A stretch of DNA of 19,269 nt from Betaproteobacteria bacterium (GCA_005882235.1 VBCT01000144.1:1-19269); one strand, 5' to 3'. Positions 6,914 through 13,726 are shown, counted from the first letter of the stretch. Made by a program: numbers and translations. Notes: generated by a model not told the origin, from the letters alone.

Positions 6914-7930
6914 ATGAAGGCCATCGTCATCCGCGAATTCGGGCCGCCCGAAGTGATGCGCCTCGAGGAAGTGCCCACGCCCGTGCCGGAGGCGGGCGAG
7001 GTGCTCATCGAGGTCCATGCGGTGTCGGTGAACCGCACGCTCGACCTCGTCGTGCGGGCCGGCGCGTACGCGGTTCCGGTCAAGCTCCCGCACGTGCTCG
7101 GCGTCGATCCGTCCGGCGTCGTCGCAGCGGTCGGACCCGGCGCGGGCGCGCGCAAGCGCGGCGATCGCGTCGTGACGCTGCAGTTCGTGCGGCCGCCGGC
7201 TGCGAACTCGTTTCCGGTCATACTCGGCCTGCACGTCTGGGGCGGGTATGCGCAGTACGTGAAAGTCCCGGCCGCGTGCACGCATCCGATTCCCGACGGC
7301 GTCGATTTCCCGGCGGCGACCGTGGTCGCGCGCCACGCGCCGGTCGCCTTCAGCATGCTGCGCGACATCGCGGGACTGAAATCCGGCGACTGGGTGCTCG
7401 TGATGGGCGCATCGGGGGGCTTGGGCAGCGCCGGCATCCAGGTTGCGAAATACCTGGGCGCGAAAGTCATCGCCGCGGCCGGCGCCGACGAGCGCGTCAA
7501 GGCGGCCGTTGCGCTCGGCGCCGATGCCGGGATCAACTACCGCGCGCAGAGCCTGGCCGGGGAAGCGATGCGCATCACGGAGAAGCGCGGCGTCGACGTG
7601 GTGTTCGAGAACATCGGCGACCCCGATCTCTTTCCCGGGGCCTTCGCCGCGCTCGCGCGCGGCGGCCGCCTCATCACCGCGGGCGGCCACGGCGGCGGCA
7701 CCGTCCCGCTCGACGTGAAGCAGCTCTATCTGAACCAGAACACGATCATCGGCTCGTTCGGGCGGATCATGCCAGCGGACGTGGAGCTCGCCTTGAGTGC
7801 GGCGGCCGAAGGCCGCTACCGCGTGCTCATCGACCGCATCCTTCCGCTCGCCGAAGCGGCGAAGGCGCACCGCCTCGTCGACGCGCGCGCCGGGATAGGC
7901 AAAGTCATCCTGCAGCCCAGCCTGTCGTGA
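6914..7930 (+). CDS. Zinc-free MDR family NAD(P)H:quinone oxidoreductase-like protein
   Basis: A 338-residue cytoplasmic medium-chain dehydrogenase/reductase. The N-terminal GroES-like domain starts MKAIVIREFGPPEVM and includes the VNRTLDLVVRAGAY segment at about 39-52; the cysteine and histidine residues of zinc alcohol dehydrogenases are absent there, placing it with quinone oxidoreductase or enoyl/crotonyl reductases. The Rossmann domain carries the nucleotide loop GASGGLG at 165-171. GADAGINYR and GVDVVFENIGD are further family landmarks. Start ATG 6914 has GGGAG at 6907-6911 and lies ten bases after the VOC stop. Its stop overlaps the next gene's GTG (GTGA), so it is translationally coupled to the MetE-like gene. 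It probably reduces or isomerises an intermediate of the same pathway; the acceptor cannot be told. Confidence 0.88.
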   Translation: MKAIVIREFGPPEVMRLEEVPTPVPEAGEVLIEVHAVSVNRTLDLVVRAGAYAVPVKLPHVLGVDPSGVVAAVGPGAGARKRGDRVVTLQFVRPPAANSFPVILGLHVWGGYAQYVKVPAACTHPIPDGVDFPAATVVARHAPVAFSMLRDIAGLKSGDWVLVMGASGGLGSAGIQVAKYLGAKVIAAAGADERVKAAVALGADAGINYRAQSLAGEAMRITEKRGVDVVFENIGDPDLFPGAFAALARGGRLITAGGHGGGTVPLDVKQLYLNQNTIIGSFGRIMPADVELALSAAAEGRYRVLIDRILPLAEAAKAHRLVDARAGIGKVILQPSLS

Positions 7931-9072
7931 AGCGCAGCACCGAACGCTTCCTCACCACCCACACCGGCAGCCTGCCGCGGCCGGAGGACCTCGTGCGCAT
8001 GATGTACGCCAAGGAGGAGGGCGTGCCGGTCGATCACAAGGCGCTCGGCGCGCGCATCCGCTCCGCGGTGGAGGAGGTCGTGCAAAGGCAGGCCGCAGCG
8101 GGCGTCGACATCGTCAACGACGGCGAGATGTCGAAGCCCAGCTACGCCACCTACGTGAAGGATCGCCTCGCGGGTTTCGGCGGCACCGGGAATACTCTCG
8201 TATACCAGGACCTCGTCGAATTCCCGAACCTCGCCAAGCGCGTGTTCGGCGACCCCGGCCGCTCGCGCAGGAAAACCCCGGCGTGCAACGCGCCGATCGG
8301 CGTGCGCGACGCCGGAGGCCCGCGGGCGGACGTCGACAACCTGAAAGCGGCCGCGTCCAAGGTGAAGAACGAGGAGATGTTCATGAGCGCGGCCTCCCCC
8401 GGTGTGATCGGGCTCTTCTTCAGGAACGACCACTATCCGAGCCAGGAAGCCTATCTTTTTGCGATCGCCGACGCGATGCGCCACGAGTACGAGACGGTTG
8501 CGAAGGCCGGAATCGTTCTGCAGATCGACTGCCCCGACCTCGGCATGGGCCGGCACATCCAATACGCGAACCTTTCGCTCGAGGAATTCCGCAAGAAGGC
8601 GAGGCTGCATATCGAGGCGCTCAACCACGCGCTTGCGAACATTCCGCCCGAGCAGCTGCGCCTGCACCTGTGCTGGGGCAACTACGAGGGCCCGCATCAC
8701 TGCGACGTGCCCCTTGCCGATATCATCGATATTGTCTTCACGGCACGGCCGAGCGCCATTTCCTTGGAAGCCGCCAACCCGCGCCACGCCCACGAGTGGA
8801 AAGTGTTCGAGACGGTGAAGCTGCCTGAGGGCAAGATGCTGATCCCGGGCGTGCTCGAATCGAAGACCAATTTCATCGAGCACCCGGAGCTCATCGCCCA
8901 GAGAATCGGACGCTACGCGAAGCTCGTCGGACGCGAGAACGTCATCGCCGGAAGCGATTGCGGGTACGGCACCTGGGTCGGCCAGGCGGCGGTGGACCCG
9001 GACGTGGTGTGGGCGAAGATGGCGGCGATGGCCGAAGGCGCGAGAATCGCGACGAAAGAGTTCTGGCGCTAG
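7927..9072 (+). CDS. MetE-like (cobalamin-independent methionine synthase II family) zinc methyltransferase-fold protein
   Basis: A 381-residue protein made of only the C-terminal catalytic barrel of cobalamin-independent methionine synthase, about half the length of full MetE. The start is GTG 7927, overlapping the upstream stop by three bases. The opening THTGSLPRPEDLVRMMYAKEEG and the EVVQRQAAAGVDIVNDGEMSK segment are typical of this stand-alone group, which also includes epoxyalkane:coenzyme M transferase relatives. Zinc ligands can be placed in the MetE order: H247 and C249 (LHLCWGN), E281 (SLEAANPR) and C345 (GSDCGYG). The folate-binding N-terminal domain is missing, so housekeeping methionine synthesis is unlikely. 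Position inside a VOC/MDR operon suggests thiol-based transfer of a methyl or alkyl group during catabolism. That role is inference; the fold and zinc site are well supported. Confidence 0.85.
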   Translation: MKRSTERFLTTHTGSLPRPEDLVRMMYAKEEGVPVDHKALGARIRSAVEEVVQRQAAAGVDIVNDGEMSKPSYATYVKDRLAGFGGTGNTLVYQDLVEFPNLAKRVFGDPGRSRRKTPACNAPIGVRDAGGPRADVDNLKAAASKVKNEEMFMSAASPGVIGLFFRNDHYPSQEAYLFAIADAMRHEYETVAKAGIVLQIDCPDLGMGRHIQYANLSLEEFRKKARLHIEALNHALANIPPEQLRLHLCWGNYEGPHHCDVPLADIIDIVFTARPSAISLEAANPRHAHEWKVFETVKLPEGKMLIPGVLESKTNFIEHPELIAQRIGRYAKLVGRENVIAGSDCGYGTWVGQAAVDPDVVWAKMAAMAEGARIATKEFWR

Positions 9073-9073
9073 G

Positions 9074-9352
9074 ATGCCCCTTAAGCGCTTCCTCGGGATC
9101 GTGGAGCGTGAAAAGAAGTTCCTCGGCGAGGAGCTCGCGCGCACGCAGAAGATGATGCCGCTCCTGATGAAGCCGCGCAACGGCGGGCGCTGGACTCAGG
9201 AGGACAAGCGCGAGCTCGTCGAGCATTTGAAGCGCCTGTCGGGAATGGGTCCCTACGTCGCGCTCCTCCTCCTTCCGGGAGGACTCGCGCTCTTACCGCT
9301 GCTCGCGTGGTGGCTGGACCGGCGCCGCGACCGCCGGCCGCCGCCGGCTTGA
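9074..9352 (+). CDS. Small LETM1-like membrane protein
   Basis: A 92-residue protein. The N-terminal half is charged and helical (FLGIVEREKKFLGEELARTQ); the middle RWTQEDKRELVEHLKRLSGM segment and the hydrophobic hairpin PYVALLLLPGGLALLPLLAWWLD at about 60-82 recall short bacterial proteins with similarity to the LETM1 membrane region, which I remember from betaproteobacteria. The C-terminus is basic (RRRDRRPPPA), predicted cytoplasmic. It starts one base after the MetE-like stop, so it is certainly co-transcribed and probably coupled, without its own clear ribosome site. Eukaryotic LETM1 is a mitochondrial cation/proton exchanger; nothing here shows transport activity. The family recall is moderate, the coding call good. 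Confidence 0.7.
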   Translation: MPLKRFLGIVEREKKFLGEELARTQKMMPLLMKPRNGGRWTQEDKRELVEHLKRLSGMGPYVALLLLPGGLALLPLLAWWLDRRRDRRPPPA

Positions 9353-9364
9353 ACCTCGGCCGGG

Positions 9365-9928
9365 CTAACGCGGCCACAACCAACCGAAGGTGCCCGCGGT
9401 GAGGAGCGCGTAGGCCAATCCGCCGACCGTCGACCTGATCGTGGTGCCCCACGCGCGGTGGTACCAGATCGACATCTGCCACAGCGCTGCCGCGTACGCG
9501 ATGAACGCGGTGGCGCCGACCAGCTGGAAGACGCGAAGGTAGGGCGCACCGGCGGGCAGGGCGCGCCCCGCCACGTAGGCGACGAAGAGGCCGACGACTG
9601 CGGAGTAGACGAACCAGAGGACGAGGCTTTTCGTCATCGACGGAGGGCCGTTCGGTATCACCGTGAGCACCATCACCGGGCCTTTTTTCATTTTTTCCGA
9701 AAACTCCGGCGTACGCATCTCCTTCATGCTCGCGGGGCGGGGGACCATGTAGTCGCCCGGCGGCACGGCGAGCGGGCGCAGCGCGTCCCTCAGCCTGTCC
9801 TCGTTCGGCACCTTGGGGTAGTCGCTTTTGTGCCACCACGGCAAGGCCATGTGGATCACGGTGCTCGCGACGAAGACGATCACCGAGGACACGAGGATCG
9901 GGAGCCACAGCGCGGAGAGTCCTGTCAT
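9365..9928 (-). CDS. Conserved-looking integral membrane protein, function unknown
   Basis: A 187-residue protein that I do not recognise. Start ATG at 9928 follows AGAGGAGG (9935-9942). An N-terminal helix (about 4-26, LSALWLPILVSSVIVFVASTVIHM) is followed by a hydrophilic loop of about 85 residues containing PWWHKSDYPKVPNEDRLRDAL and VPPGDYMVPRP, then three more hydrophobic helices in the C-terminal half (VLWFVYSAVVGLFVAYVAG, LVGATAFIAYAAALW, and LAYALLTAGTFGWLWP). Tryptophans and histidines flank the helices. It lies 23 bp downstream of the class II aldolase gene on the same strand, so they form a two-gene operon. Its stop is 12 bp from the stop of the opposing LETM1-like gene. Function is not proposed. 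Confidence 0.75.
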   Translation of the reverse strand: MTGLSALWLPILVSSVIVFVASTVIHMALPWWHKSDYPKVPNEDRLRDALRPLAVPPGDYMVPRPASMKEMRTPEFSEKMKKGPVMVLTVIPNGPPSMTKSLVLWFVYSAVVGLFVAYVAGRALPAGAPYLRVFQLVGATAFIAYAAALWQMSIWYHRAWGTTIRSTVGGLAYALLTAGTFGWLWPR

Positions 9929-9951
9929 GACGGCCTCCTCTGGTCGAGTAA

Positions 9952-10728
9952 TTACTCGCGGTACGACGGATCGATGGCGTCGAGCTTTCTGATGAGCGCC
10001 GGCCATTCGAGCAGCCCGAGCTTGCGGCGCACCCCGGGCTGATACAGATGCGACGCGTCCTCGATGATCTTGCGCGGCGGGAGCGAGATCTCGGTGTTGC
10101 AGGCGAGCGTCGTCACCTGGAGCTGGCAGGCGCGTTCCAGTCGGAAGATGTTGTCGAACGCCTGCGGGATGCTCGCGCCGACGACCAAGAGGCCGTGGTT
10201 CCTGAGGATCATCGCCTCGCGGTTCCCCAGGTCGCGCACCAGGCGCTCCTGCTCGTCCATGTTGATCGCGACCCCTTCGTAGTCGTGGTAGCCGATGTCG
10301 ATGAAGCGCATCGCCGTCTGCGCGAAGGGCATCAGCCCGGCTTTCATCGCCGACACCGCCATCCCGGCGATCGTATGCGTGTGGATGACGCAGTCCACCT
10401 CGTGCCGCGCGCGGTGGATGGCGCTGTGGATGATGAAGCCCGCCTTGTTGACGTCGTACTCGGTCGGGTTGAACAGGATCTTGCCGTCCAGGTCGAGCTT
10501 GATGAAGCACGAGGCGTGCATCTGATCGTAGAGCAGGCCGTAGGGATTGATGAGGAAGGCGTTGTCCTCGCCCGGCACGCGGGTCGAGATGTGGTTCGCG
10601 ATCATCTCGTCCATGCCGTAGAGGTGGACGAGGCGGTACGCCGCGGCGAGGTCGATGCGCTTCGCCCATTCCTCGGGACTGACCTGCTCCCGGACCGATT
10701 TCTGCTTCTTGATGCGGGTGACGCTCAT
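9952..10728 (-). CDS. Class II aldolase/adducin family protein
   Basis: A 258-residue cytoplasmic protein of the class II aldolase/adducin fold (L-fuculose-phosphate aldolase, L-ribulose-5-phosphate 4-epimerase and related decarboxylase-like enzymes). The zinc site is intact: H116 and H118 in CVIHTHTIAG, and H178 in LRNHGLLVVG. The region FLINPYGLLYDQM (58-70) and PTEYDVNKAGFIIHSAIH (88-105) corresponds to the segment carrying the catalytic acid, with E90 a candidate. The usual 'GNIS' phosphate-binding loop reads NHIS at 45-48, typical of the non-sugar-phosphate branch, so a phosphorylated sugar substrate is less likely. Start ATG 10728 was chosen because GAGGAGC lies just upstream; a longer in-frame ORF reaches 10812 but has no such site. 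It heads a two-gene operon with the membrane protein. The substrate is unknown. Confidence 0.87.
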   Translation of the reverse strand: MSVTRIKKQKSVREQVSPEEWAKRIDLAAAYRLVHLYGMDEMIANHISTRVPGEDNAFLINPYGLLYDQMHASCFIKLDLDGKILFNPTEYDVNKAGFIIHSAIHRARHEVDCVIHTHTIAGMAVSAMKAGLMPFAQTAMRFIDIGYHDYEGVAINMDEQERLVRDLGNREAMILRNHGLLVVGASIPQAFDNIFRLERACQLQVTTLACNTEISLPPRKIIEDASHLYQPGVRRKLGLLEWPALIRKLDAIDPSYRE

Positions 10729-10941
10729 GACGTGCTCCTCGCGCGTGAGTCCTACACCGCATAGTTTAACTCCGACCACCCGCTCGCGGGCGTTGTGCGC
10801 TGCGACAGTCAATTCGATTCTGAAATGAGCCTGAGCGGAGGTGTCAGCTCAGCTTGACGCTGATCGGGGCTCGGCCTAGCATGATTTTCGCGTGGGATTC
10901 CATTCACGCCGCACCGTAACGAGTTCAACGAGGAGATCATC
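10729..10941. promoter_or_regulatory. Divergent intergenic region
   Basis: This 213 bp gap separates the leftward class II aldolase gene from the rightward NHL gene, so it must hold both promoters. The rightward one is described separately. Leftward, an AT-rich AGTTTA/ATAGTT element (10761-10768) could supply a -10 (TAAACT or AACTAT) but no fitting -35 is visible. A small CCCGC-TC-GCGGG palindrome lies at 10779-10790. No ORF is convincing here. Confidence 0.4.
10854..10882 (+). promoter_or_regulatory. Sigma70-type promoter of the NHL gene
   Basis: TTGACG (10854-10859, five of six consensus bases), a 17-base spacer and TAGCAT (10877-10882) make the best promoter match in the window. The predicted transcript start is about 10889, giving a leader of roughly 53 bases before the ATG at 10942, with the ribosome site CGAGGAG at 10929-10935 region. 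An imperfect inverted repeat GTCAGCT...AGCTTGAC (about 10842-10858) overlaps the -35 and could be an operator. Confidence 0.55.
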
Positions 10942-12219
10942 ATGAGGGGAAAACATTATGTTTACGCCGGTGCCGTAGGACTGGCCGTCGCCGCTGCATT
11001 GAGCTTGTCCGTTTCCGTCACGCAAGCCGACACAAAGAGAGACCTCAAGGTCCCGAGATTCACAGTCGATGGGTCGTGGCCGAAGATGCCTTTGCCGAGC
11101 GCCGGCGATTACGGAACCCCGCTCGTGCTCAGCACGTCGACAGGCAAGCCCAAGCCATGGTCGACCGGCGAAGTCGCTGGAACCTGCATCGACTCGCGGG
11201 ATCATGTGTTCATTGTGACGCGCGGAAACCTGGTCAACTCGCCCGAAACTCTCGATTCGGTGCCGGCGGCGCCCGTTATCGAATTCGACACCGCCGGCAA
11301 CGTGGTGAACGCGTGGGGCGACCGGAATGTGCTGCCGAACGGCATTCACGGCTGCTTCATCGACTACCAGGACAACGTCTGGATCGCGGGCAACGGCGAT
11401 GGCATCGTGCAGAAATACCCGCACGGTGGCTCGCACCTGCCGCTCCTGCAGATCGGGACGCGCGGGGTGTGCGACAACCCGCCTGCCAACACCTGCGGCA
11501 ACTCTGGCGCCAATCCCCTTGCCAACATGAGTCACACGCTTCTCAACCAGCCTGCCAACATGTACATCGATCCGAACAGGGATCCGGTGACGGGAGAACG
11601 CGGCAGCATCTACATCGCGGACGGGTACGGCAACCACCGCGTCGTGGTGTTCAGCTCGGGTGGCACCTGGCTGCGGCAATGGGGCGGAGTGGCGGGGGTC
11701 GTGAACAACCCGTCGACCGACTCGCCCGGCTTGTTTGCCTCGGGCGACGGCGGCCATCCGCATTGCATTACCCTAGGCAACGACGGCCTGGTGTATGTGT
11801 GCGATCGCGCCGACGACCGCATCCAGGTCTTCACCAAGACCGGCGTGTTTCAACGGATCATCCCGGTCGTTCCGGGTACCGGCGTGACGCTGGGAATCGG
11901 CGGCGCACCAGGGCTCGGCACCGCGGGCTCGGCGTGGGACCTCGCGTTCTCCAACGACTATGCGCAGAATCTCATGTTCGAGGTCGATGGAGGGAACGAG
12001 ATCGTGCACATCATGAGCCGCGTGCTGGGCACGATCCTCTCCGGGTTCGGCGCGCCTGGGCTCCAGGCAGGCCAGTTCACGTTCCTGCACAGCGTCGTGC
12101 TCGACTCGAAGGGCAACCTCTACACCGGTGAGACGATCAACGGCCGGCGCGTTCAGAAGTTCACGCGGGTCGAGTGCAATAACGGCAGGGGTAGAGGCAA
12201 CGACAATTGCGACGACTGA
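10942..12219 (+). CDS. Exported NHL-repeat beta-propeller protein
   Basis: A 425-residue secreted or periplasmic protein. The signal peptide is clear: MRGKHY, hydrophobic core about 9-24, cleavage expected after VTQA (29/30). NHL-type blades recur: AGTCIDSRDHVFIV near 80-95, HGCFIDYQDNVWIAGNGDGIVQKY, SIYIADGYGNHRVVVFSSGGTWLRQWG, HCITLGNDGLVYVCDRADDRIQVFTKTG and LHSVVLDSKGNLYTGE near the end, consistent with a six-bladed propeller similar to peptidyl-alpha-hydroxyglycine lyase relatives. Eight cysteines are spread through the mature chain, an even number suited to disulfides. The tail (VECNNGRGRGNDNCDD) is Gly/Asn/Asp-rich with two cysteines. ATG 10942 has CGAGGAGA just ahead. It is followed after 138 bp by the HupE-like gene, also exported. 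A ligand-binding or lyase role is possible; none is shown by sequence. Confidence 0.85.
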   Translation: MRGKHYVYAGAVGLAVAAALSLSVSVTQADTKRDLKVPRFTVDGSWPKMPLPSAGDYGTPLVLSTSTGKPKPWSTGEVAGTCIDSRDHVFIVTRGNLVNSPETLDSVPAAPVIEFDTAGNVVNAWGDRNVLPNGIHGCFIDYQDNVWIAGNGDGIVQKYPHGGSHLPLLQIGTRGVCDNPPANTCGNSGANPLANMSHTLLNQPANMYIDPNRDPVTGERGSIYIADGYGNHRVVVFSSGGTWLRQWGGVAGVVNNPSTDSPGLFASGDGGHPHCITLGNDGLVYVCDRADDRIQVFTKTGVFQRIIPVVPGTGVTLGIGGAPGLGTAGSAWDLAFSNDYAQNLMFEVDGGNEIVHIMSRVLGTILSGFGAPGLQAGQFTFLHSVVLDSKGNLYTGETINGRRVQKFTRVECNNGRGRGNDNCDD

Positions 12220-12279
12220 TGTGAGCTGCGGCCGGAAACGATAGCCCCCGGCTGCTCCACTTGTAGGATCGCATACCCG

Positions 12280-12307
12280 CGTCACCCGGCATCGCCGCCG
12301 GGTGACG
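12280..12307. other. Perfect 11-bp stem-loop between the NHL and HupE-like genes
   Basis: CGTCACCCGGC (12280-12290) pairs perfectly with GCCGGGTGACG (12297-12307) around the loop ATCGCC. It lies 60 bp after the NHL stop and 50 bp before the HupE-like ATG. The downstream sequence is TGGGTTCGTTTGGG, with no real T-run, so it is a poor intrinsic terminator; it could partly terminate, protect the upstream mRNA's 3' end, or bind a dimeric regulator. Confidence 0.6.
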
Positions 12308-12357
12308 TGGGTTCGTTTGGGCAAGCCGCCGGCTCAATACCCGTACCGAGGAGTGAG

Positions 12358-13689
12358 ATGAAAGCTCGCGGTTTGCGACTTGCGGCATGGAGTGTCCTTA
12401 CCGGTGCCGCCGCATGCGTGCAGATCGTGCGCGCGCACGAATTCAAGCTTGACTCGGTCATCAACGCATTCGTCAGGATCGAGCCGGGCCGGGCCGAGCT
12501 CGTCCTCCGTGCGCCGCTGTACCTGTTCAAGTCGGTCAAGTTTCCGGTCGCCGGCGCCGAAATCGACGTCGACAGCTCGGCACCGGCGGTCGAGCGAGCG
12601 CTCGCTGCGATCCAGAAGGACATCATGCTCTTCGAAAATGATCGGCCGCTGGTCGCCTCGCACGCGACGGGGCGATTGTCGCTGCCGTCCGATCGTTCCT
12701 TCGAAACCTACGAGCAAGCCGCGAGCCACGTGGCCGAGCCGCTCGAACGCGGCACGAGCATTTACATCGACCAGGGCTACGTGGATGCCCGGATCACGTA
12801 TCCGATCGGCTCGCCGGGCTCGGAGTTCTCCGTGCGCACGACCGCTGGCCCTGAGCTCGGGGATGCCCTCAAGCTCGCGCTGCGCTACATGCCGCTCGGC
12901 GAAGACAGCCGGGCGATGGTTGTCACCGGCCGCTCGGGAACGGTCGCGCTCAACCCGACGTGGATGCGCGCGGCAGGGGGCTTCACCGGGCTCGGCATCG
13001 CACACATCCTCACCGGCTACGATCATCTGCTTTTCCTGCTTTGCCTGGTGATTCCGCTGCGCGGCTGGCGGCAGATCCTGTCGGTGATCACGGTTTTCAC
13101 GGTCGCGCATTCGTTCACGCTGCTGGGCTCGGCCCTCGATCTCGCGCCGTCGGGCAAATGGTTCCCACCTTTCGTCGAGACCGCAATCGCCGCATCGATC
13201 GTCTACATGGCGCTCGAGAACATCATGGGCGTCAACCTCGAGCGGCGCGTCCTGATCACGGGCCTTTTCGGACTGGTCCACGGCTTCGGCTTCTCGTACG
13301 GCCTCCAGGAGAACTTCCAGTTCGCCGGGACCCATCTGCTCGTTTCACTCTTCGCGTTCAACATAGGCATCGAACTGGGCCAGATCATGGTCCTTGCAGC
13401 CATGTTGCCGGCGCTTGCGGTGGTGCGGCGGTACGTGTTGCCTGGCCGGGTCGGGATGATCATCCTCTCGGCGATCATGGCGGACACCGGCTGGCACTGG
13501 ATGATCGACCGCGCGGACGTGCTGTGGAAGACGCCGTGGTCGCGACCGAGCGCGGCGGGTCTTGCAATTCTGGCCCTCTGGGTGGCCGGGATAGTGCTTG
13601 CAGCGGGCGGGCTCAGCGCCGTCGCCAAGCGGCTGCGGCTCGCACCGGGCGACGGGCTGCCGTCGCCGCAAAGAGGCGTTGCGGACTAG
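12358..13689 (+). CDS. HupE/UreJ-type membrane protein with large periplasmic N-terminal domain
   Basis: A 443-residue inner-membrane protein. Start ATG 12358 has GAGGAG at 12348-12353; the frame is open further upstream but has no such site. A signal peptide (about 1-26, ending IVRA) leaves a mature N-terminus beginning His-Glu. Residues 27-200 form a soluble periplasmic domain. From about 205 come the helices of the HupE/UreJ_2 family with their conserved polar residues: H216, D222 and H223 in GIAHILTGYDHLLFLL, H251 in VAHSFTLL, H308 in GLVHGFGFSY, an FNIGIELGQ segment near 340, and H380 in DTGWHWM. HupE and UreJ are nickel permease-like proteins of hydrogenase and urease clusters; no hydrogenase or urease gene is present here. 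A metal-related role is plausible from the His/Asp pattern but the metal is not known. Confidence 0.85.
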   Translation: MKARGLRLAAWSVLTGAAACVQIVRAHEFKLDSVINAFVRIEPGRAELVLRAPLYLFKSVKFPVAGAEIDVDSSAPAVERALAAIQKDIMLFENDRPLVASHATGRLSLPSDRSFETYEQAASHVAEPLERGTSIYIDQGYVDARITYPIGSPGSEFSVRTTAGPELGDALKLALRYMPLGEDSRAMVVTGRSGTVALNPTWMRAAGGFTGLGIAHILTGYDHLLFLLCLVIPLRGWRQILSVITVFTVAHSFTLLGSALDLAPSGKWFPPFVETAIAASIVYMALENIMGVNLERRVLITGLFGLVHGFGFSYGLQENFQFAGTHLLVSLFAFNIGIELGQIMVLAAMLPALAVVRRYVLPGRVGMIILSAIMADTGWHWMIDRADVLWKTPWSRPSAAGLAILALWVAGIVLAAGGLSAVAKRLRLAPGDGLPSPQRGVAD

Positions 13690-13693
13690 ATCC

Positions 13694-13717
13694 AAAAAAA
13701 TTCCCTGCGGCAGGGAA
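13694..13717 (-). terminator. Intrinsic terminator of the molybdenum hydroxylase gene
   Basis: Read on the minus strand, TTCCCTG-CCG-CAGGGAA (13717 to 13701) is a perfect 7-bp stem with a 3-base loop, followed at once by seven T residues (A-run 13694-13700 on the plus strand). It begins ten bases after the TAA stop at 13727. The core ATTCCC-7 bases-GGGAAT also resembles dispersed repeats of the GTCATTCCC type. For the opposing HupE-like gene the stem lacks a T-run. Confidence 0.85.
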
Positions 13718-13726
13718 TGACACGCG

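Noticed and set aside
8720..8732. AT-rich palindrome ATATC-ATC-GATAT
   Set aside because: It lies inside the MetE-like gene and codes an ordinary ADIIDIV stretch; no sign of a binding site function.
9929..10762. Upstream extension of the frame encoding the 187-residue membrane protein
   Set aside because: It lies out of frame inside the class II aldolase gene and is Arg-rich; ATG 9928 has a strong AGAGGAGG site and fits the membrane protein start.
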